DNA of 64,000 nt, from NCBI RefSeq assembly GCF_000348985.1, contig NC_035927.1:434001-498000 (forward strand), written 5' to 3'. The stretch is from Huiozyma naganishii CBS 8797. Lineage: Eukaryota; Ascomycota; Saccharomycetes; Saccharomycetales; Saccharomycetaceae. This document shows positions 48,762 to 57,601 of this stretch, piece by piece; positions within the stretch are counted from its first letter, which is position 1, and each line of letters opens with the position of its first letter. A model generated the notes under the pieces. The model saw only the letters and a program-made list of their open reading frames with translations, was not told the origin of the DNA and did no database searches. Position numbers and translations under genes: made by a program.

Positions 48762-49453
48762 ATGTCTACTCCAGCAAGAAGAAGGCTTATGCGTGACTTC
48801 AAGGTATGTTGAATATTGTTATTCTTTTTTTTGCCCTCTTTTTGTTTTATCGGAATTGGAGGAGAGGCAGAGAGAGTATGAGTACGTACTGTGCTCTCAT
48901 TTCGACTTGCAGATTACTAGTTGTGAATCATGTTTTACTAACAGTGTTTGTATGCTCTCCGTAAGAGACTTTTGGAACCCCCTTTTTATTAAAGAGAATG
49001 AAGGAAGATGCACCACCAGGTGTCTCGGCATCGCCGCTGCCGGACAACGTCATGGTATGGAATGCCATGATTATTGGGCCAGCAGACACTCCATACGAAG
49101 ACGGGACCTTTAGGCTACTACTAGAATTCGACGAAGACTACCCGAATAAACCTCCGCACGTGAAATTTCTCTCAGAGATGTTCCATCCCAACGTCTATGC
49201 CAATGGTGAAATTTGTCTAGATATTCTGCAAAACAGGTGGACGCCCACGTACGATGTCGCGTCGATCTTGACCTCGATTCAAAGTCTGTTTAATGACCCA
49301 AACCCTGCATCCCCGGCGAACGTAGAGGCCGCAACACTGTTTAAAGATTACAAGTCGCAGTACGTCAAGAGGGTAAAGGAAACTGTGGAGAAGTCATGGG
49401 AAGATAATATGGACGATATGGACGATGACGAAGATGAATCTGAAGACGAGTGA
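48762..49453 (+). CDS. RAD6: Ubiquitin-conjugating enzyme E2, one intron
   Basis: Exon 1 is 48762-48803 and exon 2 is 48995-49453; joined they encode 166 residues. Exon 1 encodes [14 protein letters not shown] and exon 2 resumes with [14 protein letters not shown], reproducing the Rad6 N-terminus without a gap. The catalytic cysteine is C88 in NGEICLDIL, and HPN with the surrounding E2 fold is intact. The acidic C-terminal tail (about 149-166, Asp/Glu-rich) is shorter than in S. cerevisiae (172 residues). Rad6 works with Rad18 (PCNA), Bre1 (histone H2B) and Ubr1 (N-degron) in nucleus and cytosol. The intron is absent from S. cerevisiae RAD6. Neighbours PKP2 and GEP7 match YGL058W. Confidence 0.97.
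48804..48994 (+). other. Spliceosomal intron of RAD6 (191 bp)
   Basis: The 5' splice site GTATGT is at 48804-48809, the perfect branch-site TACTAAC at 48936-48942, and the 3' AAAG ends at 48994, 53 bases beyond the branch adenosine. Removing it restores the Rad6 reading frame between Lys14 and Arg15. Reading through would meet a stop codon soon after exon 1. Confidence 0.95.
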
Positions 49454-49620
49454 GGAGGAATAGGGCGGGCGGTGCACAAAATACATACATCTGTATAGAT
49501 AGTATATTACTAAATTAGAAACGTTAAAAAATAGTAGTCATTCTGCATAGTAAACACACACTTCTAATCTGTATATTCCGCTCTTTTAATGGGGGAAATA
49601 CAGTGGGGGGTTGAGAATAT

Positions 49621-50313
49621 TTAATTATTGATAGCAGGTGGAATAGCCTTCTCCTTTTGTGGGGAGAGTTTGTCCTTCCAGAGGGCTATCGCTGATATCA
49701 ATGCACATAAGTACAATGTGAATTTGGTCACTGGATCACCCTTTCTGGGAGGCACATTTTTTACGGCCAACATGTTCTCATTGAATGGAATACGCTGTCG
49801 TGGGCCATACGGACCATACGCAATGTAAAATTGTAACTGTTTCACATGTGGGGGCAATTCATTCCAGCTCTCAGTTGTTTGGTCCGTATTTTGAGACGGG
49901 AATGCCAGTGTCATCACACAGTCGTGTTCCAGCTGGCTGAGCGTGTTGAAATTTTTGGTCAATGCTTGCAGATCGAGCAGCTTGGTGCCCTCATTGAAAC
50001 CAAACTTATTCTTCAACAGACTCGTCATTTGCTTCGAATGGACAAACCTGTTGACAATAGCATCGTGTGACGCCCTGAGGATATCATCGTCCTCATCAGT
50101 AGCATGGTTGGGATTGAATATTTTAAAGACATCCTCTAAGGATTTCATCAGATCAGGGCTTTCCGCAAGATTATTACCATCTTTGAGTCTAAGTTCTTGT
50201 CTCCGCAGTAACGATTGCGGTATTTCTCTCCGTTCAAGCTTCGTGGAAAATTTACTCGAGGCTCTGATATGTTGAACAAACCTACATCGGCTCTTTATTG
50301 ATATACGAAACAT
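49621..50313 (-). CDS. GEP7: Gep7-like mitochondrial protein
   Basis: 230 residues from the ATG at 50313; the longer frame begins with TTG. The N-terminus MFRISIKSRCRFVQHIRASSK is rich in Arg/Ser without acids, a good mitochondrial presequence. A central helical region follows, and a hydrophobic stretch near residues 200-217 (LYLCALISAIALW) may be one membrane span. It matches S. cerevisiae GEP7 (YGL057C, 287 residues), named for genetic interaction with prohibitins; the molecular function is unknown. Position beside RAD6 is conserved. It is shorter than the S. cerevisiae protein. GEP7 is the last gene of the chromosome VII-like block before the synteny break. Confidence 0.82.
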   Translation of the reverse strand: MFRISIKSRCRFVQHIRASSKFSTKLERREIPQSLLRRQELRLKDGNNLAESPDLMKSLEDVFKIFNPNHATDEDDDILRASHDAIVNRFVHSKQMTSLLKNKFGFNEGTKLLDLQALTKNFNTLSQLEHDCVMTLAFPSQNTDQTTESWNELPPHVKQLQFYIAYGPYGPRQRIPFNENMLAVKNVPPRKGDPVTKFTLYLCALISAIALWKDKLSPQKEKAIPPAINN

Positions 50314-50453
50314 GCTTTTGTGACTACTGCTAACCCTGGAGCACAATAAACCGATAATATGCGGAAAACATCAGTTACCATCAGCAAAAGAGATCTCACG
50401 ACTAAAATCTCAAAAAAAAAATGAGTAGGTGTTAAAAAACAAAAAATTAAAGA

Positions 50454-50526
50454 AGCCCTGTAGGGGGCTCGAACCCCTAACCTTGTGATTAAGAGTCACA
50501 CGCGCTACCGATTGCGCCAACAAGGC
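50454..50526 (-). tRNA. tRNA-Lys (CTT)
   Basis: 73-nt cloverleaf without intron. On the minus strand it begins GCCTTGTTGGCGCAATCGG and ends with the acceptor partner CAGGGCT. Anticodon CTT is at 50491-50493, read on the minus strand. It is nearly identical to the S. cerevisiae gene; the anticodon-stem difference is compensated (G-C in place of A-T). An A6 run at 50441-50446 gives a T6 RNA polymerase III terminator on the gene strand. Confidence 0.97.
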
Positions 50527-50799
50527 TTAACTTGTTGGATTTTTTAAAAATCCCTGTTTTACATATTCTTAATGTTTTGTATTATGCTCTTGCATTATTG
50601 AGTTAATACTTAGAGCACCGTACTGAGATACAATATTAAGTGGACAAAAACACATTATTGTTCTGGAAAAGGTCTTGTGAAGGTAGGATCACCCAGACAC
50701 CCAGGAACTAGGTCAAGAAACAACTGAGACTTCCGACAAGGATAGGATCCAACCTAGAGGGGAGAGGATGTGATGTAGTAAAACCTACATCATAACCTA
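50527..50799. other. Spacer between tRNA-Lys and the solo LTR
   Basis: 273 bases, no ORF. Two inverted repeats are seen: GGATTTTT/AAAAATCC (50537-50553) just upstream of the tRNA, and TGATGTAG/CTACATCA (50771-50792) just before the LTR. TGTTGGA at 50533 resembles an LTR 5' end, but no matching 3' end was found. Confidence 0.55.
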
Positions 50800-51235
50800 T
50801 GTTGGAATTCCGCAGATAAATACAGAAATGCGGTAAGAAGTGAAATTAGAGATGCTACAATTGAGGTAGTGGTCTCGCCAGCTGTCATTCACGCGTTTTT
50901 ACCCAGATTCGGTAGTAACGCGTAAAATGAAAGCTAACACAAGCCAAAACATTTCGTCTTTGGTTAGGAATAGCCGAATAGGAAAAGTTTTGCATCGTGG
51001 ACAAAGTGGTTTATTCATCTCAGAATTAACTATATAAAAGCACACGATATAGCTCGTTTCTCTCGAAGAATTTTAGCAAGATTAATATTTAATTTTGTAT
51101 TTTATTTAGAGGTTTCTTTCTCACTACGGTGAGGGCAAGAATTCCTATAATACAGGTTAAACAACTACATCCTGAGATGTCTTGGTCCAGAGGAACAACC
51201 AACAACAAGCTAAGATCCTTCGAGAGCTTCGATCA
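50800..51235 (+). mobile_element. Solo LTR of a Ty-type retrotransposon
   Basis: 436-bp element opening TGTTGGAATTCC, very like the Ty1/Ty2/Ty4 LTR start, and closing GATCA. It is flanked by a perfect 5-bp duplication, ACCTA, at 50795-50799 and 51236-51240. It contains a TATATAAAAG promoter-like box at 51031-51040, as an LTR should. No internal gag-pol sequence, primer-binding site or second LTR copy adjoins it, so it looks like the product of LTR-LTR recombination. It lies about 275 bp upstream of tRNA-Lys, the usual Ty1-type target zone. The orientation is assigned from the TATA box. The family cannot be named without other copies. Confidence 0.72.
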
Positions 51236-51240
51236 ACCTA

Positions 51241-51458
51241 AATAAGAATTAGATCATTACCCTGCTCGGCGCTAACGTTACGTAGACATCGAGCGAGCGA
51301 GTGGACGACGTTCCACTCGCACGTATATAAACTGGTATGTACCCATGCACTCGTATGTATGTTGGTGTTTTCTAATAAAGAGACCAAGCAGTAATTATAG
51401 GGTGGCTAGATCCATCAGTGGGTTATCTATATACGATTGTACTTTATCACAAAAATTT
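51241..51458. other. Spacer after the solo LTR with inverted repeat and TATA box
   Basis: Contains GCGAGTGGA (51297-51305) and TCCACTCGC (51312-51320), perfect 9-bp arms around CGACGT, then TATATAAA at 51324-51331. It looks like a promoter fragment, possibly of another decayed element. No ORF. Confidence 0.55.
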
Positions 51459-51906
51459 TGTAACATGCTACTCACACAATTCCAATCACGAGACACAGCT
51501 CTCATCACAAACTCTCACCTTTTTCAGACACATACAATAAGCCCTCTCCCACAAGGCAACACAACAACTCTCTCCTACGAGACACAAACAGTAAGCCCTC
51601 TTCCACAAGGCAACACATCGCAAAATACAACAAGCAATACAAAAGTGTCACACCCTGCTTTAGTCAGCAGACTACGTATCTATAACGAACGGACAGACCC
51701 AAGCTAATGCGGTCTGATCCAGCTTCACCAAATATTATATAAAGGCCACATATTCCAACCATTGAAATCCTCGTCTCTCTTCCTTTATCTAATCTTTTTT
51801 TATATAATTTTCATATAGAGAGAGCAGACAATTGATCACTGTTTAGACTCTTATATACCTTGGAGTTTACTAAAACCATTAATTATGATCAGCGCTATCT
51901 TACACA
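51459..51906 (+). mobile_element. Probable degenerate Ty3/sigma-like LTR upstream of tRNA-Met
   Basis: The interval starts TGTAAC and ends CTTACACA, leaving TGTAA/TTACA as inverted ends, and stops 17 bases before the tRNA-Met 5' end. S. cerevisiae Ty3 sigma LTRs end 16-19 bp upstream of tRNA genes. A TATATAAAGG box is at 51736-51745, followed by a pyrimidine-rich stretch and TTTTATATAATTTT, reminiscent of sigma. The 5-bp flanks do not form a clean duplication (AAAAT occurs at both sides, but with a two-base offset from TG), so the boundaries are tentative. It includes two 37-bp direct repeats. Confidence 0.42.
51527..51617. repeat. Two 37-bp direct repeats, period 54
   Basis: Copies at 51527-51563 and 51581-51617 differ at 3 of 37 positions; each contains TAAGCCCTCT and CCACAAGGCAACACA. 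They lie in the U3-like part of the probable LTR before tRNA-Met, so could be a duplicated regulatory block. Confidence 0.9.
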
Positions 51907-51923
51907 AAAATCCAACTTAGTAT

Positions 51924-51996
51924 GCTTCAGTAGCTCAGTCGGAAGAGCGTCAGTCTCATAATCTGAAGGTCGAGAGTTCGAACCTCCCCTGGAGCA
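51924..51996 (+). tRNA. tRNA-Met (CAT), elongator type
   Basis: 73-nt cloverleaf without intron, beginning GCTTCAGTAGCTCAGTCGG and ending CTCCCCTGGAGCA. Anticodon CAT is at 51957-51959 in the loop CTCATAA. The sequence matches the S. cerevisiae elongator tRNA-Met apart from D-loop variation; it lacks initiator features such as an A1-U72 end. A T7 run at 51999-52005 is the terminator. Confidence 0.96.
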
Positions 51997-52476
51997 TATT
52001 TTTTTGGCTTTTTTGTAGTAACTCATCTGTACGCACTGTTCCCCGATCACCCACACAACCGTGTTTCCCCTCTCAGACCCTCTTCTTGTGATGCCACTCT
52101 GTGGTATTGAGCTACTTACTACTCATGTACAAGAAAACCAGAAAATTATTACTCCGGTAACAGTCTTGATATAGTCATCCCGCGAATATTATAGTATTGA
52201 ACTCGAACAAGAGCAAGATGGGTGAACGCCGGTCGTAAGAGTGGCACCCTGAACAGCCAGTGGTTTGTGCTCGTCATGCTACTACATTGAGTTTCAGCGA
52301 TGATACTTGTCCGGGTTACATATTGTATGATGTCTGGTTTTATTTGTCTTTAGTTCTGCAGTTAACAATTCACGTTCACGTACAGTTAGTAGTAAACATT
52401 TCTGATGGCTCTCTCTTCAACGTTTAACTAGTATTCATAAGGACAGGCTGTTTTCTTTGATTGGGATTATTGAAAT
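51997..52476. promoter_or_regulatory. Gene-free spacer: tRNA-Met 3' flank and VPS53 promoter
   Basis: 480 bases. After the tRNA terminator there is ordinary intergenic sequence with no ORF and no repeat that I recognise. The last 200 bases are presumably the VPS53 promoter. Confidence 0.6.
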
Positions 52477-54831
52477 ATGAGTATAAACTCAATTGACTAT
52501 GATCCATTTGAGAATATTACTTCGATATTCCTCACCAAGGATTCTTTGCAGGATATCGACTCGCTCCTAGCAACCACGAGGCAACATAAGGTCCAGCTGC
52601 AAGAAGCTATAACTATTGCGAAAGAAGCTCAAAAACATGAAAGTGGTCCTGTTGCTGAGAAGGGAGAGGCATTGGAGGCTGTTGTCAGCAATTTCAACAC
52701 AACTCAAAAAATTGCCTCGTCTACAGAGGCCACTATCACTAAGCTAATTAAGGGTTTGGTTCACTTAGACAATGCGAAACATAATCTTACAAATTCTTTG
52801 AATCTTTTTCAGAACTTAAAAATATTGGTTGACAGTTATTACGAATGCTGTAACTTTTTAAAAAGGGTTACGTATCTAGAGATGGTGTCGCCATACAGGA
52901 TTATGTGTTCATTGTCGGAAAACATTTTCTCCTCCTATAAGTCTGTCAGTGAAGTGAACAAGCTGCTTAATAACATTTCGAAGCTAAAGTCGGACATCAT
53001 CAGCAAGATAAAAAAGACGTATACAATCATTCTAAATGGGAAATCAGAGGTCGACCCATCTTTTGAAAAGCAGATCAGGGAGGGTGCATGCGAGCTGCTA
53101 GATTCTAATTCTAAGTCCAAGGATGAAATAATTGAATGGACTTTGAACAAACTATTGTACGAAATCAAACAAATCTTCCAGTTTGATGACGAGGCAGGCT
53201 CTTTGGAAAACCTGGAACGGAGGTACATATTTTTCAAGAAAGTGCTAAACAATTTCAACTCCAAGTTTGCATCATTTTTCCTGCCGACATGGGAAATGCC
53301 TTTACAACTGGTTTCAAAATTTTTTTCAATGACAAGAAAGGATTTAGACATCTTATTGAAGGTAGAGTTCAAAGACAGGACTCCCTCTATTGATCTTTTC
53401 ATGAAATCATTGCAAGTAACGCTGGATTTTGAGAAGTACATTGACGTTCGTTTTTCAAACAAATTTAAAGAGGAAAGACTGAGCAAGTGTTTTGAACCGT
53501 ATCTGTCATTATGGGTATCCCACCAGGATGGAATAATGAACAAAAAAATGCTTACGTATATGAGCGAAGAGAAGATACCGAAAGATCTGTCGCACTCTTT
53601 GGTTGTTCCCTCGACGGCTGATATGTTTAGAACATATAGAACAATTCTTACTGAGACTTTGGAGTTGGTCGGAGAAAACAAGAACAATACCATCTTAGCG
53701 TCTTTATCCAAGTTGTTCGCCAAATGGCTGATAGAGTACTCAAATAGAATTCTGAAACCTTTGCTATTACCAGAGAATGTAGATATTCAGGAGAAGTTTG
53801 AGGTTATAAAATACACGGTGTTGTTGATAAACACGTGTGATTATTGCTCGACTACAATTGACCAATTGGAGGAAAAACTTTCTCTATTCAGTTCCGGATC
53901 AAGAAGCGTCTCAGACCCCTTTATAAAGGCAAAGGATGTTTACGATGAGTTGATCAGTAATGGTAACAGACTTTTGCTGAAAAGGGTAGTTCCTAAGGAG
54001 CTGTCATTTGCCTATAAAGAGTTTGATAATACAGATTGGGCGCATGTGCTGGTAGAGGATTACAGTAGGTATATGGTGACTCTCAAGAAATTATTGACGT
54101 TTACACTCCAATCAACATCAACTCACTCGCAGAAACCTTCTAGTAAAAACTTACTCGAAGAGATTGTTAACTTGTTCAACAGGGATGTCTACAAGTGGAA
54201 TTTCTTTGATAGTTTCATTGACCTCATTACAACAACGTATGTTGACTGTATTATTAGACTATTACAGCCATTGCCACCATTTGCCTCATCGAATAGCCAA
54301 AGACGTTTGAGTACGAAGCAAGTCATTAATATCGGTGAACAGCTGCTACTGGATATGCAATTGTTGAAGCAGCTGCTCTCTTCCATGTGTGAGAGTGTAG
54401 TAGGGCCGACATCTTCTGAGAGTCCCTTTTTCAAGAGGGCCAAAAATCATCTAGACACCAATTTGAACCAGCTTCTGTCCTTCATCAAACTGTTAGTTGT
54501 TCCATTGGATTCACCTGAGGACTACTATGAAACGTATGGTCGACTTACTTTGGATAACAGTGATCCGATAGTTTGGGCGTTTACGATCAGTTTGAAGGGG
54601 GCACCTTGGGATCTAGGTCTCTGGAAAAAGCACTGGGAGGTCTTTCACAGAAAAATAGAAGGTAAGAACGATAACGACACTGCAAGAGACTTTTTCATCT
54701 ACAGATGGGATCCCAAGCATCTATCTAGGTTTGAGGCAAATATTAGACGAATCCAAGATAGTACGTGGTCAGCTTTTTTCAGTGGTCAATTGAAAATCAA
54801 AACAAGCTCGACGCCGTCTACACGTCATTAG
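52477..54831 (+). CDS. VPS53: GARP tethering complex subunit Vps53
   Basis: 784 residues (S. cerevisiae 822). The N-terminus YDPFENITSIFLTKDSLQDIDSLL begins a coiled-coil CATCHR-type N-terminal domain (about 30-130), and the body is helical throughout. C-terminal conserved parts include FFKRAKNHLDTNLNQLLSFIKLL. Vps53 with Vps51, Vps52 and Vps54 tethers endosome-derived vesicles at the trans-Golgi. In S. cerevisiae VPS53 is YJL029C, so this is the first gene of a chromosome X-like block. No membrane segments. Confidence 0.93.
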   Translation: MSINSIDYDPFENITSIFLTKDSLQDIDSLLATTRQHKVQLQEAITIAKEAQKHESGPVAEKGEALEAVVSNFNTTQKIASSTEATITKLIKGLVHLDNAKHNLTNSLNLFQNLKILVDSYYECCNFLKRVTYLEMVSPYRIMCSLSENIFSSYKSVSEVNKLLNNISKLKSDIISKIKKTYTIILNGKSEVDPSFEKQIREGACELLDSNSKSKDEIIEWTLNKLLYEIKQIFQFDDEAGSLENLERRYIFFKKVLNNFNSKFASFFLPTWEMPLQLVSKFFSMTRKDLDILLKVEFKDRTPSIDLFMKSLQVTLDFEKYIDVRFSNKFKEERLSKCFEPYLSLWVSHQDGIMNKKMLTYMSEEKIPKDLSHSLVVPSTADMFRTYRTILTETLELVGENKNNTILASLSKLFAKWLIEYSNRILKPLLLPENVDIQEKFEVIKYTVLLINTCDYCSTTIDQLEEKLSLFSSGSRSVSDPFIKAKDVYDELISNGNRLLLKRVVPKELSFAYKEFDNTDWAHVLVEDYSRYMVTLKKLLTFTLQSTSTHSQKPSSKNLLEEIVNLFNRDVYKWNFFDSFIDLITTTYVDCIIRLLQPLPPFASSNSQRRLSTKQVINIGEQLLLDMQLLKQLLSSMCESVVGPTSSESPFFKRAKNHLDTNLNQLLSFIKLLVVPLDSPEDYYETYGRLTLDNSDPIVWAFTISLKGAPWDLGLWKKHWEVFHRKIEGKNDNDTARDFFIYRWDPKHLSRFEANIRRIQDSTWSAFFSGQLKIKTSSTPSTRH

Positions 54832-54955
54832 AACAATTTCTAAGTGAGGTTTTTCTATTCCTACAATATCAAACAAAATGCATATCTTTTTTTTTCTATA
54901 CTTCTTCTACTTCTTTATAAAATATAATGGTTCCACAGATTTGTTGTCCTGATGT

Positions 54956-57244
54956 TTACCCTTGTATTAATCTGGCGGTCAATGATTCCAAATCTTCCAG
55001 TGTCTGAGGTTCCTCCACCTCAATGGCGTTATTGTCTTCCTCAGGAGACTCAGCAGACTTAAAGTTGCTTTTCTTCCGAGACTTCCTCGCGGGTTCCTCC
55101 CTGTCAGACTCGTCCGCGGCGTTCATGTCAAGATCCAAATCGCCAGTTCCCAGAATCACAGCGGGTTCCTCACTCCCCGGACAGGTCCTCCTCCATCTCT
55201 CTTCTAAGTGCTTCGAGCCTCTTTCTCTTCTTTTCTTGTCTCTTTCCTTAGCAACCTGTTTATCGATCTTGTCACCCTTAGAAAGAACGTCCGTCTCCTT
55301 CTTCAAAAATTCTCTCTTTTGAGACTCTGCGCTGCCTCTCATTTGGAAGTCCTCCTCGTCCTCTAGTTCATACACAGGGTGCGAGTTACCATCATCGTCA
55401 AACACCATTTTAGTGGGGTTGCCCTTTGCGGCCAGGGACGCCTTCTTTGACAGCGCCTTCTTTTGGCCACGTTTGGACGTTGGCACGACTAGTTGTGGTA
55501 GTTCCTGCTCGTTCAAAATGTGGTTTGTACGTTTCACTGTCATGAAGTCGTCCTCGTCGTCCTCTGCCGTCTGATGTTTGGTGATGTTCATGTAATGCTC
55601 ACTTAAAACGGTCTGATTCTTACGTCCGAACATCTTATCGTATTTCGTCCTCACGGGTTTCGATTCCTCCTCCAATTCACCCATCTCATTCGTCTTTGCC
55701 AAGTTCAACAGCGACCTTGGGGAGTTTTTTAACTCCTTCGCTCGAGTGATCGCCTTCATACCCTTGATTTTGATCTTTGGTGCGCCAGGGAGCCCCAACG
55801 AGTTTGCAAATTCCTCGGTCGGTATTTCGTTGAACTTGAACACTTCTTTATCCTTCTGTACGTAGATTGACCTGATGTACGATATGAACGCCTTCTGCGC
55901 GAGGTACTTCAGTTCAGGGTCCTTGAACAGCAGCGACTGTAGCTGTGGTTTGATCGATTTTTTCTTGGATTGCTTGATGTTCAATTTCTCTGGTTCGATC
56001 TTCTTCGTCTTCAGTCTGCTCAGGAATGGGTCCATCTCCTGCGGGGTGAGCATGATCAGCGCCTTCCCCTTCTTCCCGTACCTCGCCGATCTGCCGACCC
56101 TGTGGATGTACGTGTCTGCGTCTTCAGGGCAGTCCACTTGGACGACCCAATCAACTGCAGGGAAGTCGATCCCCCTAGCGACGACGTCTGTAGCGAAGAG
56201 ACACACCTGTTGCGCGCGGACAAATTTATCAAGGGTGTCTGTCCTTGCTGTTTGTTTTTGTCTCCCATGCAAGTGCATCAACGAGATACCTGGTTGCATC
56301 TTCCTAAATGTCTCGTAGATGAAATGTACTTGTTTCCCACTGGACAAGAAAACGATCATTTTGGACTTCAAGTGTGACTTAATAAAACTGAACAGGATGT
56401 CGAGCTTGTCTGGTAGTGACACGTCAATGTAGTACTGTTGTAATGTGTCTGGTGTTGCCGGATTTGCGGCTCCTACCTGCTGTCCTGACCCGGTTTCCAA
56501 CGTGCCTATATTTTTGTAATCCGTGAGGGAGAGTCTCGCGAGGTCCGCTAATGATGCGGACTGTGTAGCGGAGAAGAGCAACGTCTGTCTCATGGGGGGC
56601 AAATTCCCTACAATAGCGTCCAGTGTCTTCTTGAACCCCATGTCGAGACAGCGGTCCGCCTCATCCAGGACAAGCATTTGCAAATTGGATGCGTTGAGTC
56701 CAACGGCCTGGTCAAGATGTTGCAGGATTCTCCCTGGGGTCCCAATAAGGATATTGATCTTAGAGATTCTCTCGGACTCGTACTTAACGTCCTTCCCACC
56801 GATGACAAGCCCCGCGGAGAACGAGCACTGAGACCCGACTTTGACGAGCACCTCGTATATCTGCATCGCGAGTTCCCTCGTCGGAGAGATGATGAGCGCC
56901 CCCAACCCGTCGAACTCGGTCCAGCGCTCCCTGTACAGTTTTTCCAACACGGGGACCAAGAACGCGAGTGTTTTACCGGACCCAGTCTTCGCTGCAGCAA
57001 GCACGTCGTGTCCCTGAAGCGACACGGGGATCGATTCCCTCTGGATAGCCGTCAGTTTCACAAACGCAGAGGCACTGAGCCCCTTAAGCACGTTCCTGCA
57101 GAGGGGCAAGTCCTTGAAGAACGTGGCCCGTTGCAGTTTTGGGTCGTACTCTTGCGTCCTCTTGTTCAACTCCTCGATGTACTCGTTTTCCTTGTTCCGA
57201 AGCTGTTTCCGCTGAGCGGTGTTCATTCTGTTCTTCTTCGCCAT
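54956..57244 (-). CDS. HCA4: DEAD-box RNA helicase of 18S rRNA processing
   Basis: 762 residues (S. cerevisiae Hca4/Dbp4 770). The Q-motif region has [13 protein letters not shown], motif I is AKTGSGKT (85-92), DEAD is at 194-197 and SAT at 225-227, followed by a standard helicase C domain ending [13 protein letters not shown]. The family-specific C-terminal extension (about 440-762) is Lys/Glu-rich with basic and acidic low-complexity tracts. Dbp4 is needed for release of U14 snoRNA from pre-rRNA in the 90S pre-ribosome, in the nucleolus. PAC and RRPE-type elements lie upstream. It matches YJL033W, convergent with VPS53. Confidence 0.96.
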   Translation of the reverse strand: MAKKNRMNTAQRKQLRNKENEYIEELNKRTQEYDPKLQRATFFKDLPLCRNVLKGLSASAFVKLTAIQRESIPVSLQGHDVLAAAKTGSGKTLAFLVPVLEKLYRERWTEFDGLGALIISPTRELAMQIYEVLVKVGSQCSFSAGLVIGGKDVKYESERISKINILIGTPGRILQHLDQAVGLNASNLQMLVLDEADRCLDMGFKKTLDAIVGNLPPMRQTLLFSATQSASLADLARLSLTDYKNIGTLETGSGQQVGAANPATPDTLQQYYIDVSLPDKLDILFSFIKSHLKSKMIVFLSSGKQVHFIYETFRKMQPGISLMHLHGRQKQTARTDTLDKFVRAQQVCLFATDVVARGIDFPAVDWVVQVDCPEDADTYIHRVGRSARYGKKGKALIMLTPQEMDPFLSRLKTKKIEPEKLNIKQSKKKSIKPQLQSLLFKDPELKYLAQKAFISYIRSIYVQKDKEVFKFNEIPTEEFANSLGLPGAPKIKIKGMKAITRAKELKNSPRSLLNLAKTNEMGELEEESKPVRTKYDKMFGRKNQTVLSEHYMNITKHQTAEDDEDDFMTVKRTNHILNEQELPQLVVPTSKRGQKKALSKKASLAAKGNPTKMVFDDDGNSHPVYELEDEEDFQMRGSAESQKREFLKKETDVLSKGDKIDKQVAKERDKKRRERGSKHLEERWRRTCPGSEEPAVILGTGDLDLDMNAADESDREEPARKSRKKSNFKSAESPEEDNNAIEVEEPQTLEDLESLTARLIQG

Positions 57245-57601
57245 TGTGTCTGGGGGGGTGGTCTTTCCGAGAACTTACTTACTTGTAGCACCGTCTTTTG
57301 CAATGGTATAGCGGCTGTGACGAGTGCGATGAGCAGCTCATCTCAAAATTTTTTTTACTTTTATTTATATTTATTTTTTGTGGGAACCAGAAAATTTTCT
57401 GCAGAGACGCCCACGACGAAGGGCTGGATCGCGATGCACCCGTGTTGTTTATTTAAATCTCTTAACTTTACTTTACGTAGCGTTGACATATTCAGAATAG
57501 GTTCTATAAAAGAGAAAAGAGATATCGGGGACGTCTCCTCCCCCCCCACAATGTCACTGGACCATTTTTATTAGTCCTGTATATACTTACTCTTACTCCT
57601 C
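57245..57601. promoter_or_regulatory. HCA4 promoter and KAR2 3' flank
   Basis: 357 bases. Near HCA4 it holds the PAC/RRPE module listed separately. The KAR2-proximal part has AT-rich and G/C-run sequence. No ORF with similarity. Confidence 0.65.
57326..57356. promoter_or_regulatory. Inverted PAC pair plus A/T tract upstream of HCA4
   Basis: GCGATGAGC at 57326-57334 (plus strand) is followed two bases later by its partial inverse, GCTCATC (57336-57342). Then comes AAAATTTTTTTT (57345-57356), an RRPE-like tract read from the gene strand. They sit about 80-110 bp upstream of HCA4, in line with the ribosome-biogenesis regulon. Confidence 0.8.

Noticed and set aside
50533..50799. TGTTGGA next to tRNA-Lys as the start of another LTR
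   Set aside because: No TATA box, no CA end with a matching 5-bp duplication could be paired with it.
56678..57574. Plus-strand frame of about 298 codons opposite the HCA4 start
   Set aside because: Antisense to conserved helicase motifs and running through the promoter; no similarity.
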